Shown piece by piece: positions 22,159 to 34,285 of a DNA stretch of 64,000 nt (position 1 is the stretch's first letter; the number at the start of each line of letters is the position of its first letter). The notes under the pieces are model-generated. The model was given only the letters and a program-made list of their open reading frames with translations. It had not been told where the DNA came from and did not search any database. The stretch lies in assembly GCA_030765065.1 (NCBI GenBank), contig CM060981.1, positions 227,361,152 to 227,425,151 on the forward strand, given 5' to 3'. The DNA is from Deroplatys truncata. Lineage: Eukaryota > Arthropoda > Insecta > Mantodea > Mantidae. A program made the position numbers and the translations under genes.

Positions 22159-22248
22159 AACATTAAAAAAAAGTATTGAAAAAATTAAACCAATAACAAT
22201 GGATATCCGGAAATCACTGACACCATGAAAAGGTTATATGTGGGGTTT
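22159..22248 (+). mobile_element. HELx copy 13, resumed
   Basis: Continues copy 13 with AAAAAGTATTGAAAAAATTA and AATGGATATCCGGAAAT up to GTGGGGTTTT, then cut by unidentified GC-rich sequence. Confidence 0.6.
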
Positions 22249-23063
22249 TCCATTACGCCAATACCTGATTTCCTAAAGAGCACCTCCACTGCCACTTTCG
22301 CAGGGACGGAAGCGGATACACCACACCATATATGAACGTCAAACCCAGAGGGGAAGACTGCCGAAAAACCTGGGTGGGACCGACAGTGAAGTAGCAACTC
22401 TCCAGGCTGGTACCGGAGGACACTGAGGTGTCTCACAACCCCGCTGTACATGATGTATCCAATTTCGCATAGGTTTCGGGAGCCAATGTCCTGTCGAGAC
22501 CAACCCAATCCGAACAAATCCCCTTCAGAAGGGGCTCGTATGTTCAGCGCGACGTATTTTTGGTAACGTTAGTAGTGTCATGGGTGTTAGAGGTACGCAG
22601 CGCTCGCACCACTACGGTTGAAGGGTCCGAACCCCTCCCCTACGGAGAATTGGTAGACAAAGTAAAAATATTTCACCCTTTATATTGATATATTGATTAC
22701 ATACCAAAGGAAGCAGGAACCCTTCAGAACTGAGCCCGGTATGGGCCGTCTTCACACTCCGTGTTTCATCACTGACAACCAACCATGCTGTAATCTGAAA
22801 CAATGCGTAATATTCTTCGATTTGGTGGTCAGAGTTCTCACTTCTTAGCTCCGGGTGCTGTTCGCAATTATACCGGGTGAATTTTTCTTAAACACGATTT
22901 CCTACCTTCCACAGAGTCGAGGTGTGAAGGTAAAACTGGATGGAGTATATCCTAAAACTAAAAGAAATACTAATACCTAACGTAAGGGCATTTCTGTTTC
23001 CGAAGTCCAAGCCACCCTTATGATCAGAGAATTTAAAGACAACCATATAAATAAAAAAAGAAA
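22249..23063. other. Unidentified GC-rich insertion and flank
   Basis: Sequence from 22249 to about 22860 differs sharply in composition from its surroundings. A 110-codon minus-strand frame (22185-22517) is open but shows no motif I recognise. It may be part of a retroelement or SINE body. 22870-23063 is AT-rich and unrecognised. Confidence 0.35.
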
Positions 23064-23713
23064 AACACTATTATATGTTACATTCAAATGAGTTTGTCTA
23101 CCTACGCCTCTAAATCTATTCTTACAAATCGTATTCTTCTTGTAGAAATATTGGTTTTAAGATTTCAACCTCCTTGTATGGCCAAGTAAATAGCGATTTA
23201 ACACTCCATAAAAACAGTATAAGGTATCTAATATTTCAAACCAATAAAAAAGAAATCTCGTAAGTTATTAATGTTTTTATCTATCGCTTATGGTTTACTG
23301 GTTTTACGAAATTACAAAAAATTCATTCAGAAAAAAGGGGTTTACTTGCTTGCAGAAAACTGGGGCCTATACATATTGTCATGAAAATATTTTGAACACT
23401 TATTTTAATAAAAATCGATAGCCATTTCTGAGAAAATAAAACAATCTTCCATGTAAAGTATAGTTTTGGATGGGAATTTTCTTAAAAAAACCTTCATGTT
23501 GCATCCTTGAAAATTGCTGAGCTTAAATAAGTTTCGTATTTAACCAACTTTTGGTTTTTGGGTTATTCTGTTCCCACATACAGATCCTTTTTCTAAAAAT
23601 GTCACTTTTTTATTTTTTTTATTCAGGTGTCTCAAAACATGTATTTCCTGTGAAAATGTTCCATGGCGAAATTTTTAGTTGCATGCAATGCCCTCTGTAT
23701 CCACTATGTAAAA
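23064..23713 (+). mobile_element. HELx copy 15, diverged
   Basis: Diverged plus-strand copy: TATGTTACATTCAAATGAGT start, TTCCATGTAAAG and CAAAACATGTATTTCC landmarks, end degraded at CACTATGTAAAAAC. Confidence 0.65.
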
Positions 23714-24260
23714 ACATAAGTATTTGAAAATTCAAATCAAAAGGGAATATCTGTGAGGCGATTAATGCCAAAAAGGCCATATTTTGACACAGTTATGTGA
23801 TTTATGAGATCTATATTTTTGATAAGTTTTTGTCTGTCTCTTACGGTTCACCAGTTATACAAAATTCATTAGGAATGCACGGGACTTCACGGGCTGTTCC
23901 TGAAAATTCAAGATGTGCATTTTATATTCGTCATGAAAATATCTTAAGCTTGTGGTATTTTAATCATAGTTGTTGAAGCCATTTTTGAGAAAATCAAAAC
24001 TAACGAAGAATGTTTTACGTAGTGTAGTTTGGGATGGGAGGGATTTTCATGAAAATTCTCGTTTTACTTTCTTGGAAGCTACTGAACTTAAATACCAAGT
24101 TTTGTATTTAACCAACTTATTGTTTTTGAGTAATATTTTTCACAGACATGCGGATAGACGTATTCAGGACCTCAAAACGTATATTTACAGTGAAATCTTC
24201 ATATAAAATTTTCGGTGGAATGCAATTCTTCCTCTATTTACTATAGGAATAGAGACATAG
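23714..24260 (+). mobile_element. HELx copy 16, 5' truncated
   Basis: Adjoins copy 15. Starts at the internal TATTTGAAAATTCAAATC and ends near ACTATAGGAATAGAGACATA. No CA microsatellite. Confidence 0.6.
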
Positions 24261-24783
24261 TAGGAAAATGCTAAGTAGTAGAGAACTAAAACGGATTTTA
24301 TCGCCCCTTAGATAACTTAAATTACCTGTTAGATTTTCTAAGGAAGAAAATCTCTATGAAGACAGCAGAAATATGAATAGACTATTTTTCCTATTCGGTC
24401 TGCTTCTGATAGTGTGAACAGCGTTTTGACTTATTAACTCATATGTTCCAAGTTTATTTCCCGGCTGGGGCAGGGAATTATTCTTATTCCAGAATCATTC
24501 ATTCATTCATTCCTTTCCTTGCAATGTCTTGCAATGCGAATGAGAGTTTCTTCAGTGTAAAAGTTAATGAAATAAAAAATAAAAAATAGGATAAAAAACG
24601 CTACAGTTCAGATAGTGTAGAGTTCGACAGAGTGACGGGCGATTTTACATTATATGTTTTCTCTTATAGCTCAATGAATAAAATGAAAACTGCGTGCGCA
24701 ATATATTACTATGACAATGCCATTCAATAAACATGGATTAGTGGACAGTTCAAAAACCTGTTTTGGCAGTGAAAAGTTACTAT
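24261..24783. other. No gene; ATTC microsatellite
   Basis: Holds a short ATTC tandem repeat (24495-24512). The rest is unrecognised AT-rich DNA. Confidence 0.4.
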
Positions 24784-25366
24784 TAAAAAAAGAATAACGA
24801 ATTCCCATTTGCGAAAAAGTACAAACTGAAAAATTCAAACAAATAACAAGGAAATACTTCACTGGAAAAAAATAATGTTTGACATAAATTGTGTGTTTTA
24901 ACAAGCTCTACATTTTTGAGTAGAACAATTTTGTTTGTCTCTTACGGTTTACCAGTAATGAAAAAACCATTCAGAATGAAGGGGACTTTCGGGGAAATTC
25001 CCAGAAAATTCAAGATAAATTTTATTTTACATGAAAATATCGTAACTATAAGATATTTTAATCAAATTCGTTATAATCATTTTTGAGAAAATCAAACTTT
25101 TCAAAAAATGTTCCATGTAAGGGCAGTCTAGGTTGGGGGATTTTCTTGAAAATCTTCGTGTCGCATCTCTGAAAGATAGTGAATCTAAAAACCAAGTTTG
25201 GCATTTATCCGACGTTTCGTTTTTAAGTTATGCTGTTCACAGACCTTCTTCTAAAAATGCTTTTGTTTGGATTTGGGGGGGCTCAAAACATGTGTTTCGG
25301 GTGAAATCTAATTTTTGGATGCAATGCAATACTTCCCCTACTTACTATACGTAATAGAGAAGTTAA
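24784..25366 (+). mobile_element. HELx copy 17, 5' truncated
   Basis: From AAAGAATAACGAATTCCC through CCATGTAAGGGCAGTC to CTTACTATACGTAATAGAGA. The microsatellite has been lost. Confidence 0.75.
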
Positions 25367-25607
25367 TAAATTATAGTTATGAGGCCGCTAGACGCCAATT
25401 TTGTCATTTTAATTTATGACGCCATGATCCCATTTCATCTGCTCATTCCATAAAATATGGGTTAAAAACTTTGAGTAAACTGGTTCGACACTGAAGAAGA
25501 ATTCTCCAGGTAGCAGGAACAAGAGTGCAGCAGAAAATATTGATGCGCTGAGAGTTGCTGAGAACAGAAGTCTAATGTGCTCGGCGGTGAAACATTCTGC
25601 TGCAATG

Positions 25608-26031
25608 TAAAGAAAGTAACTTTTGTTGTGCTATTATTTTTATGTAAATATTAGTTGCTTTAATTAGTTTTCAACACGCTTTGGGCGTCGGTTTTAAGTT
25701 GTTGATTACGTAATAATTACTGTTATTACGCAATATGCTGCTACGTATGAGAAGCTGATACTTGTTACACTCCAAGTTTTACAATATAATATTTAACTTT
25801 GTTATTAAGAACTGCTTCTATACTTGAATTTTATGTATGAATTTGCCTCGGCTGCGTCAGTAATGTTTGTAGAGTCATGTATCTCTTATGCAAGGTGTGG
25901 TACGACAGAAATTGTATACATACTAAAATTTTAAGTTTTAAATTCACTTCTTTTATTAATCTTTGCACAAATTAAATATCACTATACTGATATTAAGGAC
26001 TGTGACGATCTTTAATACTTTCACTTAGCGC

Positions 26032-26077
<46 letters not shown>

Positions 26078-26598
26078 CGATTCACACGTAATATTTCTGT
26101 AGAGAACACATCTTACATCTGTTCAAGGTTAGCCAGCAACTGAACATTATTTCTACCGTTAAACCTGTAAGCTTCGGTATTTCGAGTCTCTGATTGGCTA
26201 ATTCTAGTCCAATAGAATATCTGCATTTTACTTAAAGCTTTTCTTTGCTGTTGATTGGCTAATTTTAAACTGTTACTGAATTTTTACGTTATCGTTGTTC
26301 TAATCATGACTAGTAATTTTCAAACTCTCAAACTCATTATTGCTACAAGGTTACCTAATTATTGCCTCATTGTTAGCAACTTAAAACTTATTATTCTCAC
26401 AGCTCTTGCATTATTAAAGTATATAATGTATTCACATAACATTATAAAACATGTTTATAATAAAAATAAGCATATGCAATGACTGTTACATGCAATTTAA
26501 ATAATTATTACATACATATTGTTTCATGGCGGGCTTTTATTGAATTTACTTATTATAAAATGCAATTGAAATTATTCAGGTATTAAAATACTGTCTCA
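25608..26598 (+). mobile_element. Solo LTR copy 2 (991 bp)
   Basis: Flanked by AATG at 25604-25607 and 26599-26602. The left end TAAAGAAAGTAA aligns with TGAGAAAGGAGTA of copy 3, so TG has mutated to TA; the right end is TACTGTCTCA. Contains a TA microsatellite. Shares with copy 3 the segments TTTGCCTCGGCTGC, TCTGATTGGCTA and CATTGTTAGCAACTT. Confidence 0.85.
26032..26075. repeat. TA microsatellite inside solo LTR
   Basis: About 21 TA units, absent from the other two LTR copies; it accounts for part of the extra length of this one. Confidence 0.95.
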
Positions 26599-27549
26599 AA
26601 TGAACTAACGGAGAGGACCATAAGAAGAATATTGCACAGAGTTCTTCATTTTCGTCCCTAGAAGCTTCAGCTAGTGCCTTGTGATTTTCTCTCACGAATA
26701 ATATTTTGAGATGTTAAATCACATGAATGAAGATGAATTTATTGACAAGTTATGGATGTCTGACGAATCACATTTTTACCCGCGTGGCTTTGTGCCAAAC
26801 AGAATTTCAGATATGGTCTCAAAGCAATCTTCTTCAATTAAATGAGAAACCACTGGACAGTGAGAAAAAACAGTTTGGTGTGCCGTGTCTCCTGCTTTCT
26901 TTTTTGATGAAAATTGGAGAAAAGCAACGATCGTGGCATCAGTTAGGTACGTGAACAGGATTGAAACCTGCCTTACTACTGAAATTACACGGTTTCCTTA
27001 TGTTTGTTTCCTGGTTTCAAAAAAATGGAGCCACAGCCACAGTGTTACACTGCGGGGGCTTCCATGAGTGCAGTAAGGAGACATTTCCCAAATCAAATCA
27101 TCTCCAGTAGAGGTGACATCACCTGGCCAGCAAGATCCCCGGATTTGATCGCGTGCGATTTCTTCTTATGGTGATATTTGAAGAGTGTTGTTTTAGAGAG
27201 ATCGCCCGCAAAAGTATTGAAACACTAAAGGCCAATATTCGTCATGAAATTGCCAATGTTCACTGGAACATGTTTGCGTCGCTGTATGTACAACTTGCGG
27301 CCGATGTTTGAAGAGTGTGAGTGAATAATCGTTACTTGAAAGATGTTATTTTCAAGAAAACAACCACATATTATACTTATGAAAAAATGTTTTCTTATAT
27401 AGAATAAACATAATTAAATGGACCAGTCCTATGGCGGACTCTACAAAAGCACCCTCAGAATGTGGTTTCTCAGGTCAAAGCCCCCCGATATCACTATAGA
27501 AGTTAAAGCCAACAATGCAAATGATGCAATTTTAAAAAAATATGTGGTG

Positions 27550-28410
27550 TTTCAATCAGATAACTTCCTCTACCGTCTATCATTTATTAGTGGATACAAA
27601 ACTATAATTAATAAAGCTTATTTTTCTATTTACTACATTTTAATCCAAATAAACATTTGCAAAAATAACTACATTGCGCATTTCGTTATTGATATAAAGC
27701 GAACTGTGATAGTGAAATGTTTAAGAATTGGAGACTATACGTTGGCCTTGACATTCCATACTGCTTCCATACAATCGTGAGAAACAACTGAAAATCAACA
27801 GAACTTTAAAAGAATGACAAAGTATTGAACAATTTGAACCACTAATAACAGTTACCTTAGAAATGGCTTATACTACCAGAAAGGTTATTTGAAATTAATT
27901 GTGTAGTACGTTTTCGTCTATGGCTTAGCGTTTACCAGATGTAAAAATTATTCAAAATTCCTTCCGAATAATGGGCACTTCACAGGCTACTCCCAGAAAA
28001 TTTTAAATATAGGTACATTTTATTTATCCTCTAAATATCTTTAGTACATGGTATTTTAATCAGAATCATCACAGATATTCTTATAACTTGCAAGTTTCGA
28101 AAAACGTTCCATGCAAAGGGTAGTTGGAATTGGGGACGCTTCATTGAAAATCTTTGTCTTATATCTTTGGAAGATACTGAACTTAAATACCAGGTTTCGT
28201 ATTTATCCGAGTTTTTCTTTTTGAGTTATTTTGTTCACAGGCGCAAAACAAACACACACACACGCGCGCGCGCACACACAAATACACACATGGACCTTTT
28301 CCTGTAAATGCTTTTTTTGAAGGGTCAATGGGCCTCAAAATACATATTTTTTTGTGAAATCTCGACATCGAATTTTTTTAGTGGAATACAATACTTTACC
28401 GACTTACTAA
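27550..28410 (+). mobile_element. HELx copy 18, most of the element
   Basis: Short 5'-type plus-strand copy. The microsatellite is a mixed CA/CG tract near 28252-28290. A SINE interrupts the 3' stem-loop at 28410, and the last bases of the element follow at 28971-28999. Confidence 0.78.
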
Positions 28411-28970
28411 TCGAGGGGGATGGCTCAGACGATTACGTCTGTGGCTCGCATTCTGGAGGTCCCGGGATCGATACCCGGCGACCGCCCACTCTGGCCCATG
28501 GATTTTTCCTGGTTTCCCCGTGTCGCTAGGCGAATGCTGGGGTGGTTCATCTGCTACCGCGACTTTCTTTCCTCTCATTTCCTGTACCCACCATCTTTCT
28601 TGCCTATTTCAGGGTTGTAGGACCAGGCGTCGGTTTCGGCAGGTTGCGGCTGGGCGGTGTATTGCGCTCTGTAAAGGTTTCTTCCCTGGCGTCGCTGTGG
28701 TAGCGCTCAGTTAGGTCTCTCCTCAGCATGGGGCTTCGCTCCGGGGGTCTCTGGAAGTTGGTGGCTTGTGGGCAGGGACCGTGCGGCGTATTCTGGAAGC
28801 GTTAGAGACCCCATCCATGCTTGCGCCCGTCGGCATCCGGGTCTGGTCGCCCTTCGGGTCTCTCCTCTCATCCTTCCCTCCCAGGGGTCACGTTGGAAGC
28901 TGGCCCACTGGCTTACGTGTAGTGCTCTGCCCCGGTTCCATGATACGTACTTTTAACTTTACTTTTCACT
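28411..28970 (+). mobile_element. tRNA-headed SINE inserted in HELx stem-loop
   Basis: GAGGGGGATGGCTCAGACG head with A-box, GGGATCGATACCCGG B-box region, GC-rich body of about 500 bases and a T-rich tail. Flanked by ACTTACTA (28402-28409) and ACTTAGTA (28971-28978), a probable 8-bp duplication with one mismatch. Same family as the SINE at 5679. Confidence 0.78.
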
Positions 28971-28999
28971 ACTTAGTATATGTAATAGAGAAATTAAAA
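28971..28999 (+). mobile_element. HELx copy 18, terminal bases
   Basis: ACTTAGTATATGTAATAGAG completes the stem-loop and subterminal repeat of copy 18 after the SINE. Confidence 0.7.
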
Positions 29000-29285
29000 G
29001 TACTTGCATTCTTCTAGTATTCACACATATTGTTACAACTTTACAGAAACTGCAACAATTTTCAAGTTAATAGCGTTTTTATTTTATGCTTTCCCAGTTT
29101 GTTGCAAAGGAAGCATTTGTCCTATGTATTCACGTATAAGAGCATCGTTTTTGTAGCTAACTACTGCTGCTGCTACTCATAATAGGGAGTAGGGTTGAGG
29201 GTTTCATCACTATTAAAAATGTTGCGTTACAGCATTGTGCAAAGAGCAGAGAAAAGTTTGAACTCCAGCAGGGGATGTAGATGAA

Positions 29286-29552
29286 TTGTTGGTAAAGAAT
29301 GAGAAAGCAAGTAGCATGGGAGAGGTGATGGTGTGGTGGTGGCGGCGTCGGCGGCGGCGGCTGGGGGGAGGTTGCGCCCTTCACCCCGCCACTATGCGAG
29401 TCGGAGCAACTTTGGTTTGGTGCCAGCCGGTTGTCAGTGTGCTGCGAGTCGTTGACGGTGAACGTGCGTTGTGCTGCTCCGTCCGGTGCGGTATTTGTGA
29501 ATCGACACGCGACTCTGCTCTCTCGTCTTATTTAACTATTACGTATTTTTAA
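29286..29552 (+). promoter_or_regulatory. GC-rich patch, possible first exon or promoter
   Basis: CpG-rich 250-base island in AT-rich surroundings, with a GGCGGCGGCGG run and a TTGTCAGTG initiator-like site near 29430. No TATA box found. The composition is unlike any repeat in the window. Inference only. Confidence 0.25.
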
Positions 29553-32332
29553 ACTAAAACAAGCAGTAATCCTGCATATGTGTTTTTGCCACCACTTTTA
29601 TTTCTCTCTTGAATAATTTTGTGTATAATACCCGACACATACCTCCCAGCTGCTTTTGACAAGTGTGGTTTAAATTTCGCTAATTTTAAAACGAGAGGCA
29701 GCAAATTAAACCCTGGTGACGAAAACGTTATGCGGCATGCAGGAACGGAAAATGTAAAGGTTCCACTGCAAGAAATGGTCATCTGTTGTATGTACCTTTA
29801 TGGTATATTTGTTTAGTTGGCGTGTGCTGTGTGTTATATGTTGTACGTTGTTTTAATTATTTTTTTACTTAGCTCTTTTAATTAACGGTTAGCGCAGCTT
29901 TTAAGCGTGACAAGCAGGCAAATTAATGAGCTCATTAAAGCCTGTTAACTAGTGTTATGTGTGTACCGAGAAACTGCGCGGGATGTTAGTTCTGTGGTTC
30001 TTGTTAGAATTTTAAATAAAATTCCTACGATGGTACTGCTGCCGTTTACATTTTCAGACTACAACAAAGATTTTAAGGTAATTATATTAAAGCTGCTAAA
30101 GTTTTAAATTTCACTAAGAAAATTCATATTTTATTACTTTACACTACTTTTGCTTATCAGTTTATATCTAGCAGTTCTCTTCGAGGTATGAAAATTATTT
30201 TGACTATTTAAGTAGCTTGCACGTTAATACAGGCTTATTTATTTCTTTTAAAATATTCTACATACATATATTTATTTGAAAATGCACTCATTTTTGCGAG
30301 GAATATTTTTAATTAGGTTGAACTAAAATACAAGCTCAGAATATGTTTAGATAATTTACATTCTATAGCACTCTTAAGGGGGACTCAAGTGATCTTAAAA
30401 CTCAATTTTCGTTTTTAAATGTCCCTACTCGAACACTGAGCTTCAGTTGCCTATTATGCTTTTTACTCTCGGAGCATTTTAAACGCCACCACGTGAGCAT
30501 ATAATGGTCATTCACACACGGTCTGCTATCCTTTATTCTTTAAATCCCTTTTCTCTATTTGCATTTCTCTTAATTTTTTGCGTATTAAAATGCTCCTTTT
30601 GGTGTACTTTTTGTCTTTGTGTAGATATTTAGTGTGAATTAATTCTAAGAATATAGTATATGATTTTATTACGCTTCTAAACACCCAACATATAAATGGC
30701 ACAGTCCATTTGACCAATAAGGACAAACAAGTTTTGTTTAAAATACAGCTTCTTTTCTGAAAAGTCCAGAGGAATGCAATAGTATGCAATATAATAATAA
30801 TATGCCAATTAGTTTAGGGTATTAAACTAATGTGTTAAATTGTTATGTTTTTATTTAGTAAAGTAGTAATTTCTGTATTATGTGGAGTTTTGTGTTTAAT
30901 TAGCCATTCATTTTCTTGCCTCAAGGAATTATTAAGGATGGATGAAATTTAAACCTTACTTGTAGGAATAGTAGTGTATAATGTTAGCATTTTAAAGGCA
31001 GCAAAATATAGAAATTTCAGCAGTGTCCTTTATATATTTTCCCATCTGATGTGCCTTATCATTGGAACATTTCGTCATGCAAAATTATTTTGGAACCCTC
31101 GTTAAAGACCACCAAATGTTTATTTCTGTTATTACACACAAATTGGCTCTTTCGAATAGGTTTTTGCTAATTCTGTCGGAGAAATGCCTTTATTTCACAA
31201 AATATTAGAATAGAAAATCGTAAAGCAGTGATTTTTATCCTTTGTAATTTGGAACACAAGCCTCAAAATGGAACCAGCAGTGGAATGTGTCTCTCATGAA
31301 GGAAAATAATTCATAAAGCCAGTATTTTGGGGAAAGTATTTATACAGAGAGAATTAAACTGTATGCATTATATGACAACGTAAGCTATAATAATAAAGTT
31401 CTGAAGTTTATTTCAGTTTCCCGGAAGTTTAGCGACAGTTTTCTTTCCTCACGACTAACACAAAAGACACCGGTACTGTTGGCAGTTGAGGGATGTAGAG
31501 GAAGAACGAAGTGAGCTTGACAGAATCTGCCTCGTCCAATCACGTGTCGGTTCCCTCTAGAGAGACAATGAATATTTCCTCTTAGTCCTCTATTAGTAAA
31601 CAAAGGCAGCGAAGTAGTACAGCGCTGCATGTGTACATTTTAGCTTTCGCCATGTCTCTGATACAAACGCCAGTGCAGCCACGTAACTTGTTAGTACATT
31701 ATCTATAGCGCGTCTAAACGCTTAAAAGACAGCGCAGTAAATGGGGCGTAATGTTGTCACATGTACCGGATTGGTGACCAGCTGCGATTGTCTATCAATT
31801 TAATATGATCCTATGAATGACACATCACCAAATAGTGAAATATCTGCTGCTATTTAAGGCTATTATAAGACATTTAATTTTCCTCTGCGCCTTATCTATC
31901 CTCATTGTATTTTTAGGACTTTGAAATGCGATTTTACAGACATAAAAACATATATTATCAAATAAATGTGGAGATATAAAATCATAGAGGTTCTAAGTTG
32001 GTAGGGCTTCATCGGTGTTTACTCTAGACAAAAGCACATTTGAAGGGGATGGAACGTTTTCAAACAGCAAAGAATAAACGATGCGCCGCTCTCCGCTTTA
32101 CGGTATTTCATCATATTACGTTAATCTGGCGTGTTTTTGCCTCCCCATATTTGCTTTCTTTTTTGATGGCGTCCTAATTCGTTCTTGTTTCTGAACACCC
32201 GGTAGCCTTAGCTGTTTCGTTTACTGCCTTACTAACATTCAGTTTACTTGAACAGTCTAACACAGTCATTATTAATTTGGTTTCTTCTTAGTTTACTAAC
32301 TGTTGTCTCTTCCTAGCTTCTCCCTCCATAAC

Positions 32333-32460
32333 TATAAATACAGTGCGTTCATAGATTGATCGGACCGTTCTGCGGCGGCCTTGGATTGGACGAGGATTGG
32401 CGCGCCTTCCGCCAGAGTTACACGTAAACGACCGGCAGGTACGAACTCTACTAACTTATA
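32333..32460 (+). promoter_or_regulatory. TATA-like box with GC-rich, CCAAT-bearing patch
   Basis: TATAAATA at 32333-32340 is followed by a GC-rich segment with two inverted CCAAT motifs (ATTGG at 32385 and about 32396). A transcript start would fall near 32364. Weak evidence. Confidence 0.18.
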
Positions 32461-34214
32461 TCAGGCTTACCTGCATCACTACAGATGTTGAAATTGATGG
32501 CCTTCAACGCGAACACTTTCCCTGTATCTTCGAAAACAATTCTGGTTTATTCGCAAAAGTTAAGTAAAAGGTTAAATAAATAACTTACATAACGCTTCGC
32601 AGTGTTCCACATAAACGTAGACACCAACTTACATCTGAAGCTAACCTTCACTGTCTTCTGCCTCGCTCCTGTTAGCTGAATAGATGGATGACTTTGTTTG
32701 TCATGCACAACGAATGCCAGAAGTTACACGATTCCGACTTCTTTTAAAAGCTGTCTCCAACCCACCTCAACATTTTCTCTCGCTTGGTCCCCGTTTTGGA
32801 CACAATAAAAGTTTCTCGCTGGCAAATTTTTCTACTGTATAGGTATAGAATTTCCCGAAAGTATTTAATTTAAAAACTTATAACGCTAATTTTATTAAAT
32901 ATAGAGAATTTGCAGGTATTAGCATTGTAGTTTACTCTAGCTGAGAAAAAAATATTGTTTTTTTCTACCCTTTAGTTTATTGGTTACTGTGTGATAAGGC
33001 TAGAAACAGCAAATATCGGACTTTTACTGAAAAACACGTTTTGCTTTAGAAATTTGGACCCATAGGAATGTATGAAGGCTTTAAAATCATATAATCTGTT
33101 AGAGAAAAATATTATGCATAGGATAATATGTTCAGGGTTTAAAATTATAACAAATGAATATATACACCATGTTATTAGCAACTTGGCGACAGCGTGAGAG
33201 TAGAAAACGACGAACTTATAGCATAATGTGTGTATTAACCAGAGACAAAAGATATTCCATTTACTTCCATACTATCTTTTAAAGTTGAGGCAAGCTATTC
33301 TTATAATGTTGTTTATTTATGCTTATAACCCAAGAGTAAGGAAAATGTATATTACGGTAAATATCTATTTATACTTTCCTGTGCTTAAGCGACCGAAGAA
33401 AAAGTAAAACGTGAAAGTAGTATATGTGAAACTTACCCGTATAGCACTCAATGCGTGTTTATTTAAAAATTGTATGTATTTATCCCTCCATTGATAGCAC
33501 ATTTATGCCTTGGTGTTATGCCTAATAACTGCATAAGATTACCACTTAGTTTCACAATGAATCTGCACAAATACTTCAATGTGGTTATTTTCTTATACTG
33601 GTTCATTTTCTTGACATGCTGCAATGATCAAAAGTTGCATAACCATTCTCATTACTTTCTTCATTCGAACTAAAAGAAATTTATCAAATCAAACGGTACA
33701 GTTGCAGCTTAAATGCTATACTCAGTGCAGTTGTCATTAATCGGAAAAGTGTACATTTATTTAATCGCATGTTTCAAATGAAACGTAAACAATCAAATGG
33801 GGCTGTTTATACATAACGACTATGAACAGAATTTAAGGGTTTAAGTATGTATTTATATAACACGCTTTTCAGTTGTTCATTAGGCTCATCTCGGCGTAGC
33901 TGTACAAGTGTCCAAGTTCGAATCTCGTTTGAAGTAATTGCCTTGATTTTGCTTGTGATAGCAGAGCCAGATTAACCATTAGACCCACACCTAGAGCGCG
34001 TCCTTAAGAGGGGCGCGACGCTTGACTGTAATGGGGAAAAATATACTTCAGCGTGCAATCTTGTTCAACTATCGCAGGTTGACCAGCCTGGATGGACTGG
34101 AAACAGGCGTGAAGCGCACGTAGAGGCGAGTGATTGCGTTGCTGTTAGTAATTAGATAGGCAACATTTGAAATTTCATATTCTAAACCATACATATCATT
34201 ATGGGAACAAGTAT

Positions 34215-34285
34215 TTTTACTTCTCTACCATCCAAAAATTCGATATCGAGATTTCATGAGGCCCCCTGAATAAAAAAAAGTATTT
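34215..34285 (-). mobile_element. HELx copy 19, 3' end piece
   Basis: Short minus-strand 3' end (TTTACTTCTCTACC to CCTGAATAAAAAAAAGTA). Continues at 35136 after copy 20. Confidence 0.75.

Larger units (their letters stand above)
25475..27360 (+). pseudogene. DDE_3-type transposase remnant split by a solo LTR
   Basis: Before the LTR the sequence translates ENIDALRVAENRSLMCSAVK then HSAAM; after it (from 26599) TIRRILHRVLHFRP continues the helix-turn-helix linker. Further on are LWMSDESHFYPRGFV (first catalytic Asp), VWCAVSPAFFF, ISSRGDITWPARSPDLIACD with FFLW (second acidic motif) and a C-terminal AANIRHEIANV-like stretch. Several stops and frameshifts. The LTR cuts the domain exactly at its AATG duplication. 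Terminal repeats of the transposon were not found. Confidence 0.75.
29000..34214. other. Repeat-poor 5.2-kb region
   Basis: No HELx copy, transposase or SINE that I can recognise except a possible B-box (AAGTTCGAATCTCG near 33919). It holds three GC-rich patches listed separately. A 65-codon frame at 29619-29816 ending near ENVKVPLQEM could be an exon but I cannot assign it. Possibly flank or intron of a host gene. Confidence 0.4.

Noticed and set aside
29619..29816. Host exon (prefoldin-like ending)
   Set aside because: Resemblance is limited to a few residues, and no supporting splice sites or neighbouring exons were found.
33905..33945. tRNA gene at GTTCGAATC
   Set aside because: A lone B-box match without a cloverleaf, at best an old SINE head.
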